A stretch of DNA of 64,000 nucleotides from Idiomarina ramblicola (GTDB taxonomy: Bacteria; Pseudomonadota; Gammaproteobacteria; Enterobacterales; Alteromonadaceae). The DNA lies in the NCBI RefSeq assembly GCF_003987255.1, contig NZ_PIQC01000004.1, forward strand, positions 186,001-250,000. The letters run 5' to 3'. Made by a program: the position numbers and the translations under genes. The notes under the pieces are model-generated. The model saw only the letters and a program-made list of their open reading frames with translations, was not told the DNA's origin and did not search any database. Shown here piece after piece: positions 51,478 through 61,523 of this stretch (its first letter is position 1; each line of letters starts with the position of its first letter).

Positions 51478-53040
51478 CTACTGTTTTTCCAATTTGAGGT
51501 TATGAAAGTCAAAGCTAAAGTCAGTAAAGTCAGCGACGGCGTCCATGGTTGCAGCTTCTACCTGTTTTTCCTGACTCACATCGAATTCAATAAAGGCATC
51601 GGCTTCCAGCAAGGGTTCATCCCAGCGCACAATGAAGGTATTGCCACTGTAATGCTCCAGTGAACCTTTCAGCATATCGGTATGGATAAAGTCTATACGC
51701 AGAGCCTCACCCTGCTCAGAAATAACGACATCACCATACCAGGCATCTTTATAAGTTCCCGAGTATGCAGATAGCGCCAACGCAGGCTGCGGATCATCAA
51801 CGGCTTCGACCTTAAAATCGGCCTTTTTCTGAATGAACTCATGATACTTTTTACTTTCCTTCGCCACCCAGTCCTGATCAGGCACATTCAGAACTTCTTC
51901 CAAAGACTCTTGCACTATAGCGGTTAAGGCACCAAACGCCTGCTGGTTACTCATAACTGTAATGGCGAACTCTTTCTCCGGAATAACGGTGGTAAAGGAC
52001 AACATTCCCAGAATACCGCCGCTGTGCGACACATGCTTAACGCCGTAATAATCTTTCACGAACCAACCTAAACCATAACCTCTGAAGTAGGTGCCCTGCT
52101 CTGCTGCGCCAGCTGCTACCGGCAGTGGCGTGGTCAGTTGCCACATCTCATGCAATGACTCTTCGCCAAACAAGCGTTCGCCTGTGGGTGTTTCGCCTTC
52201 ATTCAGCAGGGTCAGCAGCCAACGGCTCATGTCATCTGCGCTTGCCGCTGTTGCGCCAGCCGCCGAAAAGTCTTCAAGAAAGTCGAGCGGAAAACGGTGC
52301 AGTTCACCACCCGTTTCAATGTTCCCTACCGCCACGTCGTCGTTGCTCTCATCAATGCGCGAGAAGCCGACAGTGCTTTCATCCATTTGCATAGACTCAA
52401 ACAACGTTTGCTCGACGTACTGGTGGTAAGGCATATTCGTCACTCGACTAATCACCTCGCCCGCTGTGACAAACATTAAGTTGTTGTAGTCAAAGCGTTC
52501 ACGAAAGCCATGCTCAATAGGTACATTCGCCAAGCCGGCTATGACTTCGTCCGTGGTTTTGTCGGTGTTCGGCCAAATCATCAAGTCGCCGGCGCCTAAC
52601 CCAAGACCGGAACGATGGCTCAGCAAATCTCGAAGGGTCAACTCCCGGGTAATATAAGGGTCCGCCAGTTTAAAGCCCGGCAAATGCTCAACGACTTTAT
52701 CGTCCCATTCCACTTTCCCCTGCTCAACCAAGGTGGCCATAGCCGCAGCGGTAAAAGCCTTGGTATGAGAGGCTATACCAAACAGAGTCGTTGGCGTAAC
52801 CGGCTGTTGCGACTCAATATCCCGAACGCCGAAGCCTTCAGCTAAAATGACTTCACCGTCTTTAACCGCAACAACAGCCAAACCCGGGATATTAAAGGCA
52901 TCCAGCGACTGTTCAGCCGTCTGACGAATTTTATCTTCCAGCGAAGCGTCTTTCGACAATTGCCCGGTGGCGTTATCTGAGCACGCCAATAAAACGCTGG
53001 CAACGACGCAAGCATAAAGAGACTTGGATAGTGTTTTCAT
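51478..53040 (-). CDS. serine-hydrolase lipoprotein (class-C fold)
   Basis: The 520-residue protein has a lipoprotein signal with Cys20 (ASVLLACSDN), SxxK as S91-HTK94, YNN as Y185-N187 and the third motif HSGG in VKHVSHSGGILGML. The C-terminal 110 residues form the DUF3471-like beta domain. Related in layout to the hydrolase at 5698-7173 in the island. It is anchored at a membrane and probably acts on esters or D-amino-acid amides. Confidence 0.88.
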   Translation of the reverse strand: MKTLSKSLYACVVASVLLACSDNATGQLSKDASLEDKIRQTAEQSLDAFNIPGLAVVAVKDGEVILAEGFGVRDIESQQPVTPTTLFGIASHTKAFTAAAMATLVEQGKVEWDDKVVEHLPGFKLADPYITRELTLRDLLSHRSGLGLGAGDLMIWPNTDKTTDEVIAGLANVPIEHGFRERFDYNNLMFVTAGEVISRVTNMPYHQYVEQTLFESMQMDESTVGFSRIDESNDDVAVGNIETGGELHRFPLDFLEDFSAAGATAASADDMSRWLLTLLNEGETPTGERLFGEESLHEMWQLTTPLPVAAGAAEQGTYFRGYGLGWFVKDYYGVKHVSHSGGILGMLSFTTVIPEKEFAITVMSNQQAFGALTAIVQESLEEVLNVPDQDWVAKESKKYHEFIQKKADFKVEAVDDPQPALALSAYSGTYKDAWYGDVVISEQGEALRIDFIHTDMLKGSLEHYSGNTFIVRWDEPLLEADAFIEFDVSQEKQVEAATMDAVADFTDFSFDFHNLKLEKQ

Positions 53041-53132
53041 AATGACAAGACCTTTTCTTTTTTTCTCAGACTACCACAACCCATGGCTTTTTTACCGACA
53101 TCGACTTTATTGAAAACTCACTTAAGTTTTTA

Positions 53133-53161
53133 TTGACACAAAAATGCGAATCGTTATCATT
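53133..53161 (+). promoter_or_regulatory. promoter overlapped by a Fur box
   Basis: TTGACA at 53133-53138 and TATCAT at 53155-53160 are spaced by 16 bases. The Fur box AATGCGAATCGTTATCATT at 53143-53161 matches 16 of 19 consensus bases and covers the -10 region. Iron repression of the receptor and PepSY operon is expected. Confidence 0.8.
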
Positions 53162-53193
53162 AGCGCCAAATTATTTAAATGATAAGGATTCTC

Positions 53194-55284
53194 ATGCTTA
53201 AGAAGTCTATTGCCCTTGCAATCCTCGCTGCTATTTCTGGTTCCGCACTTGCACAACAAGCGAAAGTTGATGAAACCATTGAAATTAAAGCCACTCGCAC
53301 CAGTATTCCGCAAAGTTCTATTCCAGCGACGGTTTCAGTTATTGAGGGTGATGAGTTGCGTCAGCAATTAAGTGTGGCTGAATCTTTGTCAGATATTCTT
53401 GGAAACCTGATACCGGCCTATTCTCCGTCTCGCCAAAAGTTAACCAGCTCAGGTGAAACTTTGCGTGGCCGCGACCCTCTTTACCTTATTGACGGTGTGC
53501 CTCAGTCAAACCCACTACGTAACGGCTCTCGTGCAGCTTATACCATCGACCCGTTCATGATTGAGCGTGTCGAGGTTATTCACGGTGCCAGCGCTATTCA
53601 GGGGATGGGCGCCAGCGGCGGTATCATCAACATCGTCACTAAAAAGGCCGAAGACGGAACCAGCCACGAGGTCAACGCAGGCTTTAGCGCTCCGGATTCA
53701 GAAGTTTCAGAAGGCTTGAGCTATCAGGCGGGTTACCTTCTGCGCCATGGCAGTGGCAAATGGGACGTTGTTTTTGGCGCCCAATACCGCGATACCGGCA
53801 TGTACGTGGATGCTAAAGGTCAGCTTATTGGCGTTGATGTCGCACAGGGCGACACAATGGACTCAAAAAGCTACGATTTATTCACAAAAGTCGGCTACGA
53901 CATTGATAGCGAACAACGTCTTGAGTTTATGCTCAACCGCTTTGATATGGCTGGTAATGGCGACTACTACTCTGTAGACGGTAATCGTGCAGAAAATATT
54001 CCGACTCTGTCACTAAAGGGTCAGTATCCTGGCGATGCGCCTGAAAACGAAGTCACTACGTCAAGTCTCACCTACAGCAACAGCGACTTTCTAATGGCTG
54101 ACGTAAACTGGCAGCTGTTCTTTCAGGACTTTTCCGCACTTTATGGCGGCGGTAACTACGCCACATTCCAGGACCCGGCCTACGGTGAGGAAATCGTTGA
54201 CCAGTCACGTAACGATTCGCGTAAGTATGGTTCGCGCTTAACATTAAACTGGAACAACGTTCAGCAGTCACCCGTATCCGTTAGTGCCGGGCTGGACTTC
54301 TTAGCCGACGAGACGTTCCAGGAGTTGGCTCAAACAGGCCGTAAATGGGTACCTGAGACTGAGTTTGTAAACTGGGCTCCGTATGCGCAATTGCGCTATC
54401 AAGCAAACGGTCTGACTTTAAGTGGCGGTTTACGCTACGAATACGGAAAATTAAAAGCTGATGATTTCACCACCCTGGCATCTTACGGGTCTGTCTTTGT
54501 TGAAGGCGGTGAGCCGAGCTTTAACGAGTTACTGGGTAACCTCGGGGCTGTTTATGCTCTGAACGACGAATGGCGTGTTTTCGCAAGTTACTCCGAAGGC
54601 TTCAGTATGCCGGATGTGGGTCGGGTATTACGCGGCATTTCAACGCCAAACTTAAGCGTTAGCAGCTTCCTGGATCTACAACCGGTTATCGCTGACAACG
54701 AAGAAGTGGGCATTGAGTATCAGGGCAATGCATGGAATGCCTCACTGAGCTACTTCCGCTCAAGCTCTGACTTAGGCGCTCGTCTACAAGCCGACGCCGA
54801 TGGTTTTTACAGTGTGCAGCGTGAAAAAACTGAGATTGATGGTATTGAATTCAGCGCCGAGTATGAACTATCCAATGACACCGCTTTAGGTCTGAACTAC
54901 GCTGACACCAACGGTGAGTATGACAGCAACGACGATGGCTCGGTCGACACGAAGCTAGGCGGCCGTAATATTGCACCGAAGCGCGCCAACCTGTTCTGGT
55001 CACAACAGTGGACTGGCATGATAAGCAGCCGGGTACAATGGAATAGACTGTTTGACCGTGACATATATAGCGGTGAAGAGGCCATCAACAACTTCGATGG
55101 TTACAATACCGTTGATGCTACCGTCTTAGTTGAGACTCGCGATATGGGTCAGTTTTCACTGGGTATTGAGAACTTATTCGACAAGTACTACTTCACCTAT
55201 TACGCGCAAACGGTCGGCGGAGATAACCGCAACTTCACGGGTCGCGGACGCACCATTAGCTTTACCTGGAATTACCAATGGTAA
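53194..55284 (+). CDS. Fur-controlled TonB-dependent siderophore receptor
   Basis: From ATG 53194 (AAGGA upstream) the protein has 696 residues: signal peptide (IALAILAAISGSALA), TonB-box-like DETIEIKATR, plug domain (RGRDPLYLIDGVPQSN, IERVEVIHGASAIQGMGASG, GIINIVTKKA) and a barrel ending ISFTWNYQW. The plug is of the IutA/hydroxamate receptor type by look. It imports a ferric siderophore using TonB. It is followed 3 bp later by a PepSY protein, and the promoter has a strong Fur box, so both are iron-starvation genes. Confidence 0.92.
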   Translation: MLKKSIALAILAAISGSALAQQAKVDETIEIKATRTSIPQSSIPATVSVIEGDELRQQLSVAESLSDILGNLIPAYSPSRQKLTSSGETLRGRDPLYLIDGVPQSNPLRNGSRAAYTIDPFMIERVEVIHGASAIQGMGASGGIINIVTKKAEDGTSHEVNAGFSAPDSEVSEGLSYQAGYLLRHGSGKWDVVFGAQYRDTGMYVDAKGQLIGVDVAQGDTMDSKSYDLFTKVGYDIDSEQRLEFMLNRFDMAGNGDYYSVDGNRAENIPTLSLKGQYPGDAPENEVTTSSLTYSNSDFLMADVNWQLFFQDFSALYGGGNYATFQDPAYGEEIVDQSRNDSRKYGSRLTLNWNNVQQSPVSVSAGLDFLADETFQELAQTGRKWVPETEFVNWAPYAQLRYQANGLTLSGGLRYEYGKLKADDFTTLASYGSVFVEGGEPSFNELLGNLGAVYALNDEWRVFASYSEGFSMPDVGRVLRGISTPNLSVSSFLDLQPVIADNEEVGIEYQGNAWNASLSYFRSSSDLGARLQADADGFYSVQREKTEIDGIEFSAEYELSNDTALGLNYADTNGEYDSNDDGSVDTKLGGRNIAPKRANLFWSQQWTGMISSRVQWNRLFDRDIYSGEEAINNFDGYNTVDATVLVETRDMGQFSLGIENLFDKYYFTYYAQTVGGDNRNFTGRGRTISFTWNYQW

Positions 55285-55287
55285 ACC

Positions 55288-56331
55288 ATGTCGCTTAAGC
55301 GAAAGCTGCCGACATTAACTCAATGGCACCGATGGCTGGGCTTAACGCTCAGCCTTTGGCTTTTATTGATGGCAATAAGCGGCTCGCTGCTGCTCTACAA
55401 AAATGATTTTCTTCAACTTTTTTATCCGCAGCTCAATTTAGCTCAGCCAGTTACAACAACCGATGCTGCCGCCGCTTTAGACCAGTTCGACAACGGCTAC
55501 GCCCTCATGCCAACAGCCGACCGTCCCTGGCTCGAAGTGGTTAACTCAGACAAAACACACTTCTACTATGACGCCAGTGCCAACCTGCTGCTTAAACGAG
55601 AGTACCTGGGTGATCTCACCAGCTGGCTTGTTGAGTTACACCATCACTTAGCACTCAACGAACTGGGTAAGGACATCATGGGAATTCTGGGTTTGTTAAG
55701 CCTAGTTCTCATCGGTACTGGCTTAACTCGCTGGTGGCCACGCAGAGGGAGTTTACGTCGCGCTCTATCTGTACGGTTCTTTAACCCGTTCACTAAGCGC
55801 GGTAGCCAAACCTTATGGCAATTGCACCGGTTCACCGGCGCCGTACTCTTTATTCCTGTCGCTATAGCGCTAATCACCGGGACTGCCATCATGTATGCCG
55901 CGCCGGTAAAGTCAGCACTCATTTTTCTGCTCCCGTTTACCCAGTCAGTTGAAACGCCGGTACCGCCTTCCTTAACGGCCGACAACTGGCAACAACGGCT
56001 AGAGCTAGCAAAACAATCTCTTCCCACGGCTCAGGCCCGTTTGCTTTATCTGCAAGAACCGCGAATTAGAGCCAAACATACAGACGAATGGCACCCTAAC
56101 GGCCGTAACTACATCGAATTCTCCGAAACAGGAGCGGTCAGTCAGGTTATTGATGAGCGCGAAACACCTCTCGGTAATCAAGTTTCGAATATGATTTACC
56201 CGACTCATGTCGCCGCCATTGGCGGAGCCGTCTATTTGTTCATCGTGCTTTTATCGGGTTTAGCCTTGATCGTTTTACCTGTCAGTGGGTTATGGTTTTA
56301 TATAAAGCGCAGGCAACTCAAGAAATCTTGA
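55288..56331 (+). CDS. PepSY-domain membrane protein, ferric-siderophore reductase type
   Basis: The 347-residue protein has four main hydrophobic segments: LGLTLSLWLLLMAISGSLLL at the start, MGILGLLSLVLIGTGLTRWW, FTGAVLFIPVAIALITGTAI and AVYLFIVLLSGLALIVLPVS at the end. Conserved His residues (QWHRWLGL, LHHHLAL, QLHRFTG) may bind heme. This is the PepSY-TM family often paired with TonB receptors, where it is thought to reduce the ferric siderophore in the periplasm. It starts 3 bp after the receptor stop, so they are coupled. Confidence 0.88.
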   Translation: MSLKRKLPTLTQWHRWLGLTLSLWLLLMAISGSLLLYKNDFLQLFYPQLNLAQPVTTTDAAAALDQFDNGYALMPTADRPWLEVVNSDKTHFYYDASANLLLKREYLGDLTSWLVELHHHLALNELGKDIMGILGLLSLVLIGTGLTRWWPRRGSLRRALSVRFFNPFTKRGSQTLWQLHRFTGAVLFIPVAIALITGTAIMYAAPVKSALIFLLPFTQSVETPVPPSLTADNWQQRLELAKQSLPTAQARLLYLQEPRIRAKHTDEWHPNGRNYIEFSETGAVSQVIDERETPLGNQVSNMIYPTHVAAIGGAVYLFIVLLSGLALIVLPVSGLWFYIKRRQLKKS

Positions 56332-56388
56332 TTCCAGAAAAACACTCTGCCGGTAAAACAGGTCATGAGTGGGTTGCCCGCACTGTGA

Positions 56389-57747
56389 TTACTGCGCATA
56401 AGCCGCGCGAATTTCCTCTACTTTCTTATCAATAGTTTCACGGCTCAACCACTGCCCGCGCACCATAACGCCTTGGTTCTCACGCAGAGTGTCAGGGTTC
56501 TCCAGAGGATTATCCTTTAACAAAATAAAATCAGCACGGTGTCCGGCGGCGATGCGTCCAAAGGTATCCTGTTCAGCAAAGTAGTCGCCCGCCGCTACTG
56601 TGGCCGAACGCAAAATATCAGTCATTGGTACGCCCGCTTCTGACATCAGCCGTATTTCATGATGTACCGAGTAACCAGGAACACTGAACAACTGGGGTGC
56701 ATCGGTTCCAAAAATAATTTGAGCGCCGCCTTCGTGCAGAGCGTGCAATAGCTTTTGCCGATTGTTCTGCTGCACTTGTGCCTGTTCCTGATTAAAGTAA
56801 CTGCTGGGGTTTTCATAGTAATTCAGCCAGCCTTCCCGAACCGCCTCTGGCACCAACTGAATTTCCGGGTAGTCTTTCAGTTTGTCGGGATTCGCCGCGC
56901 CTATCAGGGTTTTCCATAGAGCCTGGGTGGGTACAACCGCAACATCGTGTTCCAGCGTCATAGCCACCAGTAAATCGAGTTCGTCCTGTGTTATCTCTCT
57001 GTCCATAGCATCAACATAAGCCAGGTAGCCATCCAGATGATCAATGGTTCTCTGACCTGATTCCATAGCGCGTTTTAATCCAACATCGGCCGGAACATGC
57101 CCGGCAAAATCCAGCCCCGCCTGACGAGCTGTACTTGCCATGGCCTGGTATTCTTCCAGGGTTAACCCCGGATGCACTTTAAGTAAGTCCCAGCCTTGGT
57201 CGCGTTGCGCGATAACCCGTTCTGTCACCTGCTCAACGGACTCTATGGTATTGCCACTGAAGCTCGGTCCAGCCAAATATAGCGTAGGACCCTGGCGCTT
57301 ACCTGATTCAATGTCGGACTTCAGCTGCAATTGGTGCGGATAACCCAGCATGCCACGCACCGTTGTGACGCCATTGGCAATGTACAAAAACAACATGTCG
57401 TCGGCGTAGCGTTTAGGGAAGTCTCCAAAGTCTGTTGCCGGCGGCACATGACCGTGCATTTCGGCCATACCCGGTAAAACGTATTGCCCTTCAGCATCAA
57501 TTATTTGCGTATTGTCATCAAAAGCCGGAGCTTCGGCATTGGAGAACACACCGCTGATGTAACCGTCATTCACCACCAGCGTTTGTTGACCAATGACATT
57601 GGGCTCGCCCTTAAGCCAGTCAACAAGGGTAACGTTCTTAATGACGTAGTCAGCGCTACGAGTGTCACTATTCTGAGGTTCGGCGTTGTTACACGCCGAT
57701 AAAAATAGGGCCGCAACAGATGCGGCCAGAAGGTGTGTCAATTTCAT
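56389..57747 (-). CDS. amidohydrolase-superfamily lipoprotein
   Basis: From ATG 57747 (GGAGG upstream) it has 452 residues with a lipoprotein signal (AALFLSACNN; Cys19). Amidohydrolase motifs are GQYVLPGMAEMHGHVPPATD with the HxH pair, DLLKVHPGLT with a Lys that may be carboxylated, FAGHVPADVG, TIDHLDG and IIFGTDAPQL with the metal Asp. The family includes imidazolonepropionase-like and peptidase-like (prolidase) enzymes. It should face the periplasm. The substrate is not visible. Confidence 0.85.
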   Translation of the reverse strand: MKLTHLLAASVAALFLSACNNAEPQNSDTRSADYVIKNVTLVDWLKGEPNVIGQQTLVVNDGYISGVFSNAEAPAFDDNTQIIDAEGQYVLPGMAEMHGHVPPATDFGDFPKRYADDMLFLYIANGVTTVRGMLGYPHQLQLKSDIESGKRQGPTLYLAGPSFSGNTIESVEQVTERVIAQRDQGWDLLKVHPGLTLEEYQAMASTARQAGLDFAGHVPADVGLKRAMESGQRTIDHLDGYLAYVDAMDREITQDELDLLVAMTLEHDVAVVPTQALWKTLIGAANPDKLKDYPEIQLVPEAVREGWLNYYENPSSYFNQEQAQVQQNNRQKLLHALHEGGAQIIFGTDAPQLFSVPGYSVHHEIRLMSEAGVPMTDILRSATVAAGDYFAEQDTFGRIAAGHRADFILLKDNPLENPDTLRENQGVMVRGQWLSRETIDKKVEEIRAAYAQ

Positions 57748-57792
57748 TGTGGTTGCCTCCGGCATCAATTCAGCCTTTAGCCTAGCGTAAGC

Positions 57793-57897
57793 TTACAATA
57801 AAGCCCAGCGGATCAGGCCGCCAACTAAAGTAACAGCCAATACGCCCAGGCACCACAAGCCCACAAACCACAGAAATTTTTTAAATGCAGGCTTCAT
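57793..57897 (-). CDS. DUF2474-like small subunit of bd oxidase
   Basis: This 34-residue frame reads MKPAFKKFLWFVGLWCLGVL and then AVTLVGGLIRWALL: a single membrane helix with a basic N-terminus. It overlaps the cydB stop at TGATG. Short DUF2474 proteins follow cioAB-type oxidases, playing the role CydX plays in E. coli: stabilising the complex. The gene is very short but its position, coupling and composition support it well. Confidence 0.85.
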   Translation of the reverse strand: MKPAFKKFLWFVGLWCLGVLAVTLVGGLIRWALL

Positions 57898-58898
57898 CAG
57901 TCATGGTATCCGCTGTCCGGGTCAACCTTGCCGCGAAATACCCAGTAAGTATAAGCGGTGTAGGCGAAGATAATAGGCAGCAGTACCACGGCACCGACCA
58001 ATAAAAACTTCAGGCTATTGTCGGGGGCTGCGGCCTGCCACAAGGTAATGCTGCGTGGTACCAAATAAGGGAAGATACTGACCGCAAAGCCGGTGAAAGA
58101 TAGTAAGAATAATCCCAGTCCCCATAAATAAGGCCGTCCTTCCTGCTTTTTACGCAATGACCGGAGTAACCCTAAAGTAATAACTACCAGAAGCACCGGC
58201 AACACCCACAAACCAACCGAGGCCGGATAAGTAAACCAGCGCTCGGCAATAAAGGGGTCCACATAAGGCAAATAAAGGCTGACAAAAGCAATACAAGCGA
58301 CCAACAAAATGGCACAGTACCAGCCTGCGCGATAGCTTTGACTCTGCAAGTCACCTTTCGTTTTCATTACCAGCCAGGTGGCGCCCAGCATCATATAACC
58401 GATAACCACCGCAACCCCGCAAAAGAAGCTAAAGGGGGTCAGCCAGTCAAACCAACCGCCGGAGTATGCCCGGTCAGTCACCTGAATACCCTGTAGCATC
58501 GCCCCCAGCATAATCCCCTGACTCATCGCGGCTATTAGTGAACCGGTAATAAAAGACAAGTCCCAGATACCTTTCGCCCGCTTAGTTTTAAAGCGGAATT
58601 CGAACGCCACACCGCGGAAAATAAGCCCCAGCAGCATAGCAATAACCGGCATGTACAGCGCCGGCATTAGCACCGAGTAAGCCAGCGGGAACACCGCCAG
58701 CAAGCCACCGCCGCCCAATACCAACCAGGTTTCATTACCGTCCCAAACCGGGGCAACAGTATTCATCATCACGTCGCGGTCTTCTTCCTGTTTAAACCAG
58801 GGAAACAGCAATGCGACGCCCAAATCAAAACCGTCCAGCGCAACATAAGCAAATACGGCGACCGAAATTAATATTGCCCAAATCAGTGCGTAATCCAT
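57897..58898 (-). CDS. cydB: cytochrome bd-type quinol oxidase subunit II
   Basis: The 333-residue protein has eight hydrophobic helices and CydB signatures: YVALDGFDLGVALLFPW near the N-terminus, NTVAPVWDGNETWLVLGGGG, FPLAYSVLMPALYMP, RGVAFEFRFK and GWFDWLTPFSFFCG. It forms the membrane scaffold with CydA. It starts 3 bp after the cydA stop and is followed by the DUF2474 gene. Given the short CydA, the cyanide-insensitive (CioB) name is equally suitable. Confidence 0.95.
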   Translation of the reverse strand: MDYALIWAILISVAVFAYVALDGFDLGVALLFPWFKQEEDRDVMMNTVAPVWDGNETWLVLGGGGLLAVFPLAYSVLMPALYMPVIAMLLGLIFRGVAFEFRFKTKRAKGIWDLSFITGSLIAAMSQGIMLGAMLQGIQVTDRAYSGGWFDWLTPFSFFCGVAVVIGYMMLGATWLVMKTKGDLQSQSYRAGWYCAILLVACIAFVSLYLPYVDPFIAERWFTYPASVGLWVLPVLLVVITLGLLRSLRKKQEGRPYLWGLGLFLLSFTGFAVSIFPYLVPRSITLWQAAAPDNSLKFLLVGAVVLLPIIFAYTAYTYWVFRGKVDPDSGYHD

Positions 58899-58901
58899 AG
58901 C

Positions 58902-60299
58902 TTAGGCCTCCTCATCGTAGATGCGCTCAGCGGCCATAGTCGGCTTATGCTTCGCGTAATCGGGAATAGTAACCTGCTCCGGGTTCCCCGCCATTTTACG
59001 CAGAATGTAGAAGGTGCCGGCACCAAACACCAGGAAGTAAACCACAATAAAGGCTATCAGGCTGCCCGCCACACCGGCTTTGTCGATGGGCGAGGCGGCA
59101 TCAGCGGTGCGCAATAAGCCGTAAATAACCCAGGGCTGACGCCCTACTTCAGTAACTATCCAGCCAGCAATAACAGCAACAAAACCTAAAGGACCCATAA
59201 ACAGACTAAAGCGCAGCAGCAAGTTATTATCGTACAGCTTGCCCCGTAAGCGCTGTAAGCCTGACCAAAGACCGGCAAGCACCATGAGCAACCCAATGCC
59301 GACCATTATCCGAAAAGCCCAGAAAACAGTCGTTACCGGCGGCCAGTCTTCGCGTGGAAACTGGTCAAGACCGGTCACTTCTGCGTCTATGTCGTGCTTA
59401 AGAATAATGCTGGCAAGACCAGGAACTTTCAGTGCATAGTCAACTTCGGCCGTTTCTTCGTTCGGCAACCCGAATAAATACAGCGGAGCCCGGGCTTCGG
59501 TGTGAAAGTGCCCTTCCATCGCCGCAACTTTTGCCGGCTGATGTTCTTGGGTATTCAATCCGTGGAAATCACCCACAAGTACCTGCAACGGCGCAACAAT
59601 GAGCGCCATCCACATGGCCATGGAGAACATTTTACGTGCCGCGGCGTTGGTTTTGTCCTTGAGCAAATGCCAAGCACCTACTGCGCCGACCACGAAGGCA
59701 ACGGTTAAATAAGCCGCCAGCAGCATGTGCGCCAGCCGATACGGGAAGGACGGGTTAAACACCACCTCAAACCAGTCGGTGACCACAAATTGCCCTACGT
59801 CATTCATGGCGTAACCGGCGGGCGTCTGCATCCAGCTGTTTACCGATAAAATCCAGAAGGCAGAAATAGCCGTGCCCACCGCAACCATCAGGGTAGCGAA
59901 AAAGTGCAGTTTCTCGCCCACCTTATTCATGCCAAACAGCATGACGCCAAGGAAGCCGGCTTCAAGGAAAAAGGCCGTCAGCACTTCGTAACCCATTAAC
60001 GGGCCAATAACCGGTCCAGCTTTGTCGGAGAATACTGACCAGTTGGTGCCAAATTGGTAACTCATGACAATACCCGAGACCACGCCCATACCAAAGGCAA
60101 CGGCAAAAATTTTGACCCAATAACGGAACAACTGCTGATAAACCGGATTTCGCGTTTTTAAATAAAGACCTTCCAGTACGGCCAAATAACTGGCAACACC
60201 GATAGTAAACGCAGGAAAAATAATGTGGAACGCGATGGTAAAAGCGAACTGAAAGCGCGCCAAAAACAGTGCGTCAAAACTTTCGAACATAGCAAACAC
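58902..60299 (-). CDS. cydA: cytochrome bd-type quinol oxidase subunit I (short Q-loop)
   Basis: The 465-residue protein matches CydA: RFQFAFTIAFHIIFPAFTIG with a heme-ligand His, GVVSGIVMSYQFGTNWSVFS, GPLMGYEVLTAFFLEAGFLG and FHGLNTQEHQPAKVAAMEGH with the Q-loop start. E. coli CydA has about 520 residues; the shorter Q-loop here is typical of CioA-type, cyanide-insensitive oxidases. It reduces oxygen to water with quinol at the inner membrane without pumping protons. It leads the cydAB-DUF2474 operon. Confidence 0.95.
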   Translation of the reverse strand: MFAMFESFDALFLARFQFAFTIAFHIIFPAFTIGVASYLAVLEGLYLKTRNPVYQQLFRYWVKIFAVAFGMGVVSGIVMSYQFGTNWSVFSDKAGPVIGPLMGYEVLTAFFLEAGFLGVMLFGMNKVGEKLHFFATLMVAVGTAISAFWILSVNSWMQTPAGYAMNDVGQFVVTDWFEVVFNPSFPYRLAHMLLAAYLTVAFVVGAVGAWHLLKDKTNAAARKMFSMAMWMALIVAPLQVLVGDFHGLNTQEHQPAKVAAMEGHFHTEARAPLYLFGLPNEETAEVDYALKVPGLASIILKHDIDAEVTGLDQFPREDWPPVTTVFWAFRIMVGIGLLMVLAGLWSGLQRLRGKLYDNNLLLRFSLFMGPLGFVAVIAGWIVTEVGRQPWVIYGLLRTADAASPIDKAGVAGSLIAFIVVYFLVFGAGTFYILRKMAGNPEQVTIPDYAKHKPTMAAERIYDEEA

Positions 60300-60431
60300 C
60301 CTTAACTGAGCTTTGCTTTAAGTATACGCCGTTATTGAGAAAGATCAGGGAAAAGCATGTAAAGCTTGTAGGATAAATACTAATAAATGCCATAGTTTTT
60401 GTATGGCTAAAACACGACAGAGGAGCGTCTG

Positions 60432-61523
60432 TTAAACAATCACCCGTGGGACACGTCCACTCACGCCAGTCAGCAAATGCCAGGAAATGGTATCCGCGCA
60501 AGCCGCAACTTGTCGTACATCGATATTGGGCCCCCAAAGCTCTACGTCATCACCCAATTGCACATCGTCAATGCCCGTCACATCTATCGTCAACATATCC
60601 ATAGACACTCGCCCGGCTAGAGTGACACGTTTGCCTCGGATCATCGCAGGGGTGCCATTTTTCGCTTGCCGCGGATACCCGTCCGCATAACCCATAGCCA
60701 CGGTTGCAATCACAGTCGGTCTTTCAGCACTCCAGGCGCTGGCGTAACCTACTGACTCGCCCTTTTCCAGCTGATGCAACGCAATAACCGGAGCCACCAG
60801 CCGCATAGAAGGTTGAAGTTCTGGCTGTACTTCGGTGATGACCGACGGGTTTACGCCATACAGTAATAGACCGGCACGGGCCCAGTCATTTTCCTGAAGC
60901 GACCACCGGGTATCGGGGTTCAGTAAACCGGCCGAATTATGAAAACTACGGGCCTGGTAGCCTTTAAGCGCACCCGATAACTGGCAAAACTGTTGTTTTT
61001 GCTGAGCATTCAGGCTGTGTTTCGCATCAGCGTTGGCTAAATGTGACATCAGCGTTACGCCAGCCACATTGTTACTGACGTTTAAGCGTTTCAATGCTTG
61101 TTGGGCTTGCTCTTCAGACCAGCCCAAACGGTGCATACCGGTGTCGACCTTCAACCACACCCACAGTGGTTTGCTTAACGCGCTTTTCTCTATGTCATGC
61201 AATTGTTGCTCGCAATGCACCACCGGGCTTAAATTGTTTTGCGCGCAAATCGCAAGCTCAGAAGAGGAGAAGCACCCCTCTAAAATAACCAGTGGCCCTG
61301 TGTAACCGCATTCCCGAACGGCCAGTGCTTCTTCCATAAAGCCAGCAGCCATACCATCGACATGCGACTCTAGCGCCTGCACTGCGGGCCCGACACCATG
61401 CCCGTAACCGTCAGCTTTAACAACACCCAACAACTTCCCGCCAGCCATTGTATGGCGTACCCACTTAGCATTGTGCTGTATTGTAGCAGGAGAAATTTCA
61501 GCTCGAGTTTGACGGTAGTGCAT
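60432..61523 (-). CDS. alr: alanine racemase
   Basis: The 363-residue protein starts with the PLP-barrel motif LLGVVKADGYGHG; K36 binds PLP. LKVDTGMHRLGW, GVTLMSHLANAD and VATVAMGYADGYPRQ (with the Tyr that serves as the second catalytic base upstream) are typical, and the C-terminal domain has MIRGKRVTLAGRVSMDMLTID. It interconverts L- and D-alanine for peptidoglycan. It is transcribed toward cydA with 130 bp between, probably separately. Confidence 0.95.
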   Translation of the reverse strand: MHYRQTRAEISPATIQHNAKWVRHTMAGGKLLGVVKADGYGHGVGPAVQALESHVDGMAAGFMEEALAVRECGYTGPLVILEGCFSSSELAICAQNNLSPVVHCEQQLHDIEKSALSKPLWVWLKVDTGMHRLGWSEEQAQQALKRLNVSNNVAGVTLMSHLANADAKHSLNAQQKQQFCQLSGALKGYQARSFHNSAGLLNPDTRWSLQENDWARAGLLLYGVNPSVITEVQPELQPSMRLVAPVIALHQLEKGESVGYASAWSAERPTVIATVAMGYADGYPRQAKNGTPAMIRGKRVTLAGRVSMDMLTIDVTGIDDVQLGDDVELWGPNIDVRQVAACADTISWHLLTGVSGRVPRVIV

